63,455 bases of DNA from positions 1-63,455 of the forward strand of contig JBOGEX010000141.1 of NCBI GenBank assembly GCA_050741915.1, read 5' to 3'. The notes below the pieces were generated by a model that was given only the letters and a program-made list of their open reading frames with translations, was not told where the DNA came from and searched no databases. The position numbers were made by a program, and so were the translations under genes. The DNA is from JACCTH01 sp050741915. GTDB lineage: Bacteria; Actinomycetota; Acidimicrobiia; Spongiisociales; ZC4RG35. Of the stretch, positions 58,331 to 63,455 are shown in pieces (within the stretch, counting starts at the first letter, position 1; the number at the start of each line of letters is the position of its first letter).

Positions 58331-59395
58331 ATGGGATCGATCCAACGAGTGGACCGCTCCAAGCCATGGCGGGCCCGTTACTGGGGTCCCGACGGGCGCC
58401 AGCACTCTAAGAGTTTCGCTCGCAAGGTCGACGCCGAGCGCTGGTTAAAGGTTTCCGAGGCCGAAGCTCTCACCGGCCGATGGATGGATCCGACCGCCGG
58501 AGCCGAGCATTTCGGTCCCTACGCCGAAGAGTGGATCGCGGTCAAGCGACTTACGGTCGCCGATAACACGGCTACCACCGCAGAAATAGTGTTACGTGGC
58601 CGAGTGCTACCCGAGTTCGGCGCTAGGCAGCTGAAGCAGATCAGCTCTGCCGATGTGCGGAAGTGGTTGGCTGCCCTGAGCGGGGAGGGCCTCGCCGCCG
58701 CAACCGTGTATACCTACCGGAGACTTCTCGCCCAGATTCTGGACCAAGCGGTCGACGATGGCCTTATCGCCACCAATCCGGCGAAGAAGGCGAAAGCACC
58801 CTCAGTCCGACCTCGGCGTCAGTTGTTCCTCAGCTCGGGTGAGCTTCGATCACTCACCGACGAGTGCGGCGACTATGGGCCTCTGGTGTGGTTGCTCGGG
58901 TGGTCGGGTCTCCGCTTCGGGGAAGCGTCGGCGCTTAGAGCTGGACGGGTAGAGCCGTCGCGGCGAAGGATACGAGTGGAGGAGGCAGTCGCCGAGGTAG
59001 CAGGGCGGTTGGTCTTCGGCCCGCCAAAGACCCATGAAGCCCGAACCGTGATCGTCCCTCGGTTCGTCATCGAGTCACTCCGGCCGCTTCTCAAAGGTAA
59101 GGCCCCTGACGCGCTGGTGTTCGCGGCCCCTCGCGGCGGACCGGTCCGGTTGAACAACTTCCGTCGTCGCGTCTTCTCGCCAGCCGCGGCACGAATCGGA
59201 TTACCTGAGTTGATGCCACATGACCTGAGAGATACCGCAGCCTCGTTGGCGATCTCGTCGGGGGCCTCGATCATGGCGGTACAACGCATGCTTGGCCACG
59301 CCTCGGCCAAGATGACCCTTGATGTGTATGGATCGCTCTTCGAAGAGGACCTGGAGATCCTCGCAGACAAGATCGAGCAGCGCTACGGCCCCTAA
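58331..59395 (+). CDS. int: tyrosine-type site-specific recombinase (integrase)
   Basis: The 354-aa integrase has an N-terminal arm-binding domain (IQRVDRSKPWRARYWGPDGR), a SAM-like core-binding domain (about 65-160), and a catalytic domain with Arg in LGWSGLRFGEASAL, a beta-hairpin Lys in GPPKTHEARTV, HDLRDTAASLA, LGHASAKMTLDVYGSL and the nucleophile Tyr in the last motif. TTGGAG seven bases before the ATG is the ribosome site. Its place next to the tRNA suggests integration into the tRNA 3' end. Confidence 0.95.
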   Translation: MGSIQRVDRSKPWRARYWGPDGRQHSKSFARKVDAERWLKVSEAEALTGRWMDPTAGAEHFGPYAEEWIAVKRLTVADNTATTAEIVLRGRVLPEFGARQLKQISSADVRKWLAALSGEGLAAATVYTYRRLLAQILDQAVDDGLIATNPAKKAKAPSVRPRRQLFLSSGELRSLTDECGDYGPLVWLLGWSGLRFGEASALRAGRVEPSRRRIRVEEAVAEVAGRLVFGPPKTHEARTVIVPRFVIESLRPLLKGKAPDALVFAAPRGGPVRLNNFRRRVFSPAAARIGLPELMPHDLRDTAASLAISSGASIMAVQRMLGHASAKMTLDVYGSLFEEDLEILADKIEQRYGP

Positions 59396-59483
59396 GTCCA
59401 GTCTTCGGTCGGAATTAATTCAAAGTTTGCCAAAGGGCGCTCGAGAGGTCTAATTCCGCAGGATCAGCATTGCTAGAGACCAG

Positions 59484-59687
59484 TCAGCGATCGAGCGCGT
59501 GTTCCGCCTCGATGTGCCTTTCGTCAAGAAATCGGTCGATGTCCGACGGTCGAAACAGGACCCTCCTCCCGACGCGCATCCCCAACGCGCCAGGCTTCTC
59601 CCGGCGATATCGCTGCGTGTAGAGCGCGCCGGGGGTGAGCCGCAAGTAGGCGGCCGTCTCCTCAAGGGTCAGTAGTTGCTCCCTCAC
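59484..59687 (-). CDS. excisionase-like HTH protein (Xis/AlpA type)
   Basis: The 67-aa protein has a MerR-like winged HTH: LLTLEETAAYLRLTPGALYT, then GMRVGRRVLFRPSDIDRFLD. This is the DUF/HTH_17 excisionase signature. It likely binds the element's ends to direct excision and may repress the integrase. The GTG start has GGAG eight bases upstream. It faces the integrase gene with an 88-base gap. Confidence 0.85.
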   Translation of the reverse strand: MREQLLTLEETAAYLRLTPGALYTQRYRREKPGALGMRVGRRVLFRPSDIDRFLDERHIEAEHALDR

Positions 59688-59762
59688 ATCGGACTCCGTG
59701 GTTACCGACCTATGTGATCGTCGTGGGCCTGGGTTCGGTTCTATTCCAGGTCATTATTATTC

Positions 59763-59790
59763 ATTATACTGTTAACACCCAATAGATCAA
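59763..59790 (-). promoter_or_regulatory. promoter for the excisionase gene; rest of gap 59688-60024 empty
   Basis: On the minus strand TTGATC (59790-59785) and a perfect TATAAT (59768-59763) are 16 bases apart, in an unusually A/T-rich island with a TAA/ATA-type run (59751-59770). Transcription would begin near 59756, giving a leader of about 70 bases. The remaining 234 bases to 60024 show no credible gene. Confidence 0.6.
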
Positions 59791-60024
59791 GGGCACAAGC
59801 GGCTGGACGCTGGCGACATAAGTCGTGGCCACCGGGTCAAAGCCGAGAATCGCGAGTCCTGTCCTTGTAGTCGTCCTCAGCTTTCGGCGCGGGTCGCTAC
59901 TCCTGCCCAACTCCGGGTGAAGGCAGGAGGTTGACGTCGGTGCCGTGGCCGCTAGTCACCGTCTCGTGATCCATGCCAGGAGACAGGTTCGGTCGGTTGG
60001 ATGGGTGGGGGTGTATAGGCGGAC

Positions 60025-60603
60025 TCAGATATGCAGGTGCAGGTTGGGCCGGTAGGTGAGCTCTTGGATTTTGCCGTCGAGGGTCAGGCTCTCGATTAGC
60101 TCGAGGTCGAAGTCGGCCGCACCAGCGAAGATCGGATCCTCCCCGGTCTGACCGGTGATCACCGGGAAGATCGTCAGCTGGACGCTGTCGACCAGGCCGG
60201 CGGCCATCAGCGCCCAGTTCAACGACAGGCTGCCGTGGGAGCGCAACGGCACCTTGGACTCCTCCTTGAGCCGGGCGACGACGTCAACGGCGTCACCGCG
60301 CACGACGGTCGCGTCAGGCCAGTCGAGGGGACCTTCCAACGTAGACGAAACCACTGTTGTCGGCATGTTCCTCATCCGGGTGTTAATCGGGTCAAGCTCC
60401 TCCAACTCGCCCAGAAGCTGCACGAACTGCTGAAAGGTGTTGGCTCCGAGCACCATGCGCTGGTCCGAGTTGTACTGAGCGAGGCGACGGTCGAGAAACT
60501 CGGGACCTTGCTTCCCCCAGAAGCCGCCCCAGTCGCCGCCGGCGCCGTAGGAGCCGTAGCCGTCGAGAGTGGAAAGGACGTCCCAGGTGTAAGTAGCGGT
60601 CAT
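60025..60603 (-). CDS. dihydrofolate reductase-family (RibD C-terminal-like) protein
   Basis: The 192-aa protein begins TYTWDVLSTLDGYGSYGAGG and continues with RMVLGANTFQQFVQLL, VVSSTLEGPLDWPDATVV, VPLRSHGSLSLNWALMAAGL and VDSVQLTIFPVITGQTG, the pattern of the DHFR/RibD-C superfamily common in actinobacteria. It is probably a stand-alone NADPH-dependent reductase of unknown substrate, not the folate enzyme. GAGGAGAG precedes the ATG. It is cargo of the element; divergent from the unknown 498-aa gene. Confidence 0.82.
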   Translation of the reverse strand: MTATYTWDVLSTLDGYGSYGAGGDWGGFWGKQGPEFLDRRLAQYNSDQRMVLGANTFQQFVQLLGELEELDPINTRMRNMPTTVVSSTLEGPLDWPDATVVRGDAVDVVARLKEESKVPLRSHGSLSLNWALMAAGLVDSVQLTIFPVITGQTGEDPIFAGAADFDLELIESLTLDGKIQELTYRPNLHLHI

Positions 60604-60777
60604 GATGCTCTCCTCGAGTGCAGTTGATCGGGTGTAACAGACCGGCCACCTCGGCGCCGCCCAGCGCCATGGAGTACTGGAGTCCGGCCGCCCGGATGCG
60701 GCCACAGGACCTACAACGGCCAGAAGGCAGCAAGATCAGCGGGTCAGCAACACGGCGCGTGGAGGAAACTGATCGAA

Positions 60778-62274
60778 ATGCATTGGATCGATGTGCTCCG
60801 AAGCGATCGGGGACGCAGTCGAGCACCCGGCGATGAGGATGTCGACTCTCCTTTTGGTGGACGTAGGCCACGGCCGCTTCGTCTCGCAGTCGATGTCGAT
60901 ACCTACCCAGCTCAGGCAACTGAGGCGACCGAGATCTTCGAGTCGATCGCTGAGGGCGAGGACACGATCCAGACTCTGCAGATAAGCGACGATGGTCCTC
61001 CAAATCACCATCCTGGGAACGATGCGCCCGAAGGATGGATCGTTACCTCTGTCGCCGACGTTCCCGAACGGCATGGTGGGGGATCTGTGCAATGGCGCCT
61101 GGGCGCTAAAAAGAGTTTCGCGATTTTCCACGGAGAACAGCTGCGCGCGGCCTACGACTGGTGGAGAGAAAGCATCTATGAGCCGCGGGGCGCTGACTTC
61201 GCCCAACGCCAGGTTGTTAAGGATGTTGCGCTGGGTGCGGGAGCAAAGTTGGCCGGTTGCCATCTCCTGGTATCTCACCGGAAACAGCTTGAGAGAGGGT
61301 CCGTCTTCAATCGTTTGATCGACATTCCAGTCTGCTCCGTGACGGATGCCGTGGCGATCGCATCACTCCATTTGCGACTATCCGGTACTTTCACCCCCTG
61401 GCGAATTCCGAGTGCGAAGTCGTACACGTCGCGGTCGACGTTCTATCGCACCTGTGCCATCGCCCTGCTTCCGGAGTGGTGGCGCCTTTTGCACAATCCA
61501 CCTGCGGGAATTTCCTATGAGAAGATGACACGACTCGCGTTTGCCGTTCCGAGCCGACTAGGCAAAGCCCTCCGAATTCGAGACGAATTTCTGGCTCTGC
61601 TGACTCACCATCCAAGTGGCGCGCTCAGCGATCTGCTCGGTGAGGAGATTGAGGATGTGGCCATAGCCCTTATGGGAGCCTTCGACAGTGTTGCCGAGGT
61701 GACAAGGGAGGTCCTAGAGATCGGTGGCAGGGTGATCCCCGCTTGGCAACGTTCCGAGTTCACCGAGAGGCTCCGCGGTCTTGGAGGCGGTGCAATGCTG
61801 GCATGGCTCGATGAGGGGACACGAGGACGCGCGGCGTTCGATCTCGTGAAGGAACTTCGCAACACAGTTCATGGAACCGCAGCGTCAACGCTGCCCTACC
61901 AACCTGACCCAGGTACCTTTCCACCTCGGATCATGTTTCCGCTCCCGAACGGGCTCCGAGTAGACCAGCTGGTTCGGTCGGTTCGGTTATTGGGGGGCCG
62001 AGTCGAGGATGTCAACCAGGCGCCGGAGGGCCTTGTTGTCGAACCCGAAAACATGATTGATTCTTTGCTGGCTGAAACGTGTCACGCGCTCAACGGCATG
62101 CTCCAGCACATGCCATTGGGCCCTCCGGATTGCAAACCTGCCGAAAAACCTTATGGCCCGGTTGGCGACCACCGCCTTACAGCCTCGACAGCCGAGCAAT
62201 TGAGGCTTCAGCTAGGTCTCGCGGCTTCGCTGTTTCAGCCTTCTGGTGTTCCTCGCTCACCAGTCGCTCTTTAG
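60778..62274 (+). CDS. unknown 498-aa protein on the mobile element
   Basis: The family is not recognised and no transmembrane segment is obvious. The central part is alpha-helical and Trp-rich (AAYDWWRESIYEPRGADFAQ, LLPEWWRLLHNPP). A segment at about residues 355-370 reads FDLVKELRNTVHGTAAS, which recalls the RNxxH region of Apea/HEPN-type proteins, a hint only. The C-terminus (VDQLVRSVRLLGGRVEDVNQ ... LAETCHALNGMLQHM) is again helical. The first 90 residues are less convincing and the true start may lie downstream; GGAGG lies 13 bases before the ATG. Accessory or defence function is possible but not shown. Confidence 0.6.
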   Translation: MHWIDVLRSDRGRSRAPGDEDVDSPFGGRRPRPLRLAVDVDTYPAQATEATEIFESIAEGEDTIQTLQISDDGPPNHHPGNDAPEGWIVTSVADVPERHGGGSVQWRLGAKKSFAIFHGEQLRAAYDWWRESIYEPRGADFAQRQVVKDVALGAGAKLAGCHLLVSHRKQLERGSVFNRLIDIPVCSVTDAVAIASLHLRLSGTFTPWRIPSAKSYTSRSTFYRTCAIALLPEWWRLLHNPPAGISYEKMTRLAFAVPSRLGKALRIRDEFLALLTHHPSGALSDLLGEEIEDVAIALMGAFDSVAEVTREVLEIGGRVIPAWQRSEFTERLRGLGGGAMLAWLDEGTRGRAAFDLVKELRNTVHGTAASTLPYQPDPGTFPPRIMFPLPNGLRVDQLVRSVRLLGGRVEDVNQAPEGLVVEPENMIDSLLAETCHALNGMLQHMPLGPPDCKPAEKPYGPVGDHRLTASTAEQLRLQLGLAASLFQPSGVPRSPVAL

Positions 62275-62821
62275 AACTTCCAAACTCTTCGACGGCCGAT
62301 CGAAAGGGCCTCTCCCGGAGCGCTCGATCAGTTACCTCCACCCTTCCCTATTGGCCTGACGGCTGGACCGAACCGGGTCCCCGTACCTGCCGGTGCGGAG
62401 CCTGTCACCCCCGTCCTCGAAGCCCTCGCCCGAGCCTGACCGGCGCGCCGTCCATGACAGTCACCCGCCTCGAAACCACCGGCCGGATCGACCGTACACA
62501 GTTGCTGGAGTACCCAGCTGGCCAAGAGGAATCCGACGGTGGCGAGGCTGGATGTGGCGGTGAGGGCTCAACCGTCCCATCCGCCAGCCTCCAGTTCCCA
62601 CTAACCGGCTCCTCCTTCGCCTGGGGGCCTCTCGGCCTATCGCAAGGCCTACCACACCGCCCGCTCCACGCAAGGGGGCGAGCGGCTGCGGGACTCCGCT
62701 TCGCTCCTTGTCCTCGCCGTCGGCCCTGCGGGCCGACCCCCTTGCCCTCCGCTCCGGCGGCGTGGTGGACGGCGCTTGCGGCCGAGAGGCCCCCACCAAG
62801 CGAGCGAAAGGAGCGGTGGCC
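62275..62821. other. 547-base gene-free stretch with a large nested stem-loop
   Basis: Frames on both strands here have biased, repetitive composition and look non-coding. The clearest structure is GCAAGGGGG (62670-62678) pairing with CCCCCTTGC (62737-62745), enclosing the perfect hairpin GTCGGCCC-TGC-GGGCCGAC (62719-62737 region). It ends in the ribosome site of the next small gene (AAAGGAG). A regulatory RNA, a transfer origin or a former gene are all possible; nothing decides. Confidence 0.4.
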
Positions 62822-62866
62822 ATGGATCTCAATCGCACCGAAGCAGCAGAGGCGGTGGCCTCATGA
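62822..62866 (+). CDS. 14-codon leader peptide coupled to the zinc-ribbon gene
   Basis: ATG at 62822 behind AAAGGAG with nine-base spacing encodes MDLNRTEAAEAVAS and stops at TGA 62864-62866, overlapping the next ATG (ATGA). The good ribosome site belongs to this mini-ORF, not to the following gene, so translation of the zinc-ribbon protein probably depends on re-initiation. Confidence 0.4.
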   Translation: MDLNRTEAAEAVAS

Positions 62867-63117
62867 TCGCCCCGCCGCTTCGGTTCGGAATCGAGCCCTG
62901 CGGGTGTCTGACGGAACAGCCCCGATGGTCGGTGCGGATGTGGTGCCGATGCCTCGAGCATCTCGACAAGTTCATCCGAGTGGAGGCGGTGTACACGCTG
63001 CGGCGCTGCGAGTCGTGTCGGCGCCGGATGGCGAGTTTTCGAGTCAGCTTCGGCGACGGCGACCGCTGGCTGACGTGTCGGTTCTGCGATCCGTGGGAGG
63101 AGCGTCATGAGCTCTGA
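62863..63117 (+). CDS. small cysteine-rich (zinc-ribbon) protein
   Basis: The 84-aa protein has four cysteine pairs: EPCGCL, MWCRCLEH, RRCESCRRR and LTCRFCDP, enough for two zinc ribbons or one treble clef plus a knuckle. It is basic in the centre. Small zinc proteins of this kind are common next to ArdC-like antirestriction genes on actinobacterial plasmids and integrative elements. It overlaps the next gene start by 11 bases. Function unknown. Confidence 0.6.
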   Translation: MIAPPLRFGIEPCGCLTEQPRWSVRMWCRCLEHLDKFIRVEAVYTLRRCESCRRRMASFRVSFGDGDRWLTCRFCDPWEERHEL

Positions 63118-63367
63118 ACGGGCCGAAGCACTCCACGCGGAGCTAATCGATCGGGTGACCGCTTTGCGGTCGTCGGCTGAGTGGCTCGAGGCGATGGCTG
63201 CCGCAGCTCGGTTCCACGAGTACTCGTTTGGAAACTGGTTGTTGATGTGGTCCCAGGCTGAACAAAGGGGTTTGTCGGTCACTCGCCCGGCTGGGTACCG
63301 CACCTGGCAGCAGCTCGGTCGCCAAGTCCGTAAGGAACCAGTTCATATTTGCGGAGAGTGGAAATAA
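63107..63367 (+). pseudogene. truncated ArdC-like (N-terminal domain) antirestriction gene
   Basis: The first 75 residues match the ArdC N-terminal single-strand-DNA-binding domain: ARFHEYSFGNWLLMWSQAEQ, then SVTRPAGYRTWQQLGRQVRK. Family members continue with G-E-K-G-I and a zincin domain. Here the frame departs after QVRK into EPVHICGEWK and stops at 63367, and the following 88 bases show no homology. I infer an insertion or deletion breakpoint near 63334. Residual bases to the window end hold nothing recognisable. Confidence 0.6.
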
Positions 63368-63455
63368 AACGACTTGGCTCCCTCACCTTCGCGGTCGCAG
63401 CTACAAGGAACACTCCGCCTAGCAAGAACTGCAGACTGTGAACGACGTATGTGGT

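Larger units (their letters stand above)
58178..63455 (+). mobile_element. integrative element inserted at tRNA-Val (left part; right end outside window)
   Basis: Directly behind tRNA-Val are a tyrosine integrase, an excisionase-like gene on the other strand, a DHFR-like reductase, an unknown 498-aa gene, a cysteine-rich small protein and a truncated ArdC-like gene. Gene density falls and non-coding gaps are longer than in the backbone. No direct repeat of the tRNA 3' end is seen before the right edge, so the element is longer than the window or has lost its other end. Confidence 0.7.

Noticed and set aside
62079..63303. Long frames on both strands (62079-63110 plus, 62461-63303 minus)
   Set aside because: They cross the 498-aa gene end, the stem-loop region and the zinc-ribbon/ArdC genes in other frames, and have repetitive Arg/Pro/Ser-rich composition typical of GC-rich non-coding frames.

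Overview
The window is GC-rich, densely packed DNA from what looks like a high-GC actinobacterium, most plausibly an uncultured lineage near Acidimicrobiia. The lineage call is an inference. It rests on a WhiB regulator, a DUF222/HNH (13E12-type) protein, two luciferase-like F420-type oxidoreductases, a class III-type acyl-CoA/CoA-transferase gene content, PspC/toast-rack envelope genes, DUF4190/DUF2752/DUF5317 families, and many genes whose start codon lies 6-8 bases behind a TANNNT-like -10 box (leaderless transcription). Nearly all of it is chromosomal backbone. From 58.18 kb to the right edge it is an integrated mobile element inserted at a tRNA-Val gene. No rRNA, CRISPR array or intact transposase was seen.

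Layout. 0-5.4 kb: a cut-off VOC gene, a lytic-transglycosylase-like exoprotein, an unknown membrane protein, then a tightly overlapping lipid/CoA operon (thiolase, CaiB-type CoA-transferase, a degenerate SDR-like protein, an SDR reductase). 5.5-8.5 kb: a GH65 disaccharide phosphorylase with beta-phosphoglucomutase. 8.5-11.6 kb: an OmpR/HK two-component pair and an HtrA protease whose promoter carries an 11-bp-phased direct repeat. 11.6-28.8 kb: a PLP decarboxylase, a DUF222 nuclease, acyl-CoA dehydrogenase-fold enzymes, a TetR regulator, LLM oxidoreductases, a phosphotransferase, DUF885 peptidase, AbiEi/DUF559-like protein, LysM-M23 endopeptidase, NCS1 transporter and gamma-glutamyltransferase. 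28.8-32.3 kb: a structured leader, a 29-aa peptide, an HD-GYP protein, a second HD protein and DUF5317. 32.3-39.2 kb: enoyl-CoA hydratase, sortase, a Moco oxidoreductase, then an Fe-S-themed locus (SufR-like regulator plus aconitase, divergent from Mrp). 39.3-43.3 kb: DUF4190/DUF2752 genes, an aminotransferase and pntB-pntAB. 43.3-48.8 kb: a rhodanese-ThiF sulfur-transfer enzyme facing a JAMM protease, SDR, HDAC-like amidohydrolase, TauE/SafE, MsrB. 48.9-53.0 kb: a PspC/toast-rack envelope-stress module with its own HK/RR. 53.0-58.1 kb: a cupredoxin-like lipoprotein, a DUF559 pseudogene between palindromic repeats, phosphoglucose isomerase, a WhiB7-like gene behind an attenuator leader, a primary-type sigma factor and a PlsC acyltransferase. 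58.1-63.4 kb: tRNA-Val, integrase, excisionase, a DHFR-like reductase, an unknown 498-aa protein, a zinc-ribbon protein and a truncated ArdC-like gene.

The most notable points are these. (1) The WhiB leader has a promoter, a 42-codon upstream ORF, a perfect 9-bp antiterminator and an intrinsic terminator, which is the layout of a translation-sensing attenuator. (2) A dispersed palindromic repeat family has one copy next to a decayed DUF559 endonuclease gene. (3) Leaderless start architecture is pervasive. (4) Five convergent gene pairs overlap by exactly four bases through complementary stop codons. (5) An unassigned structured leader with a micropeptide lies upstream of an HD-GYP gene.
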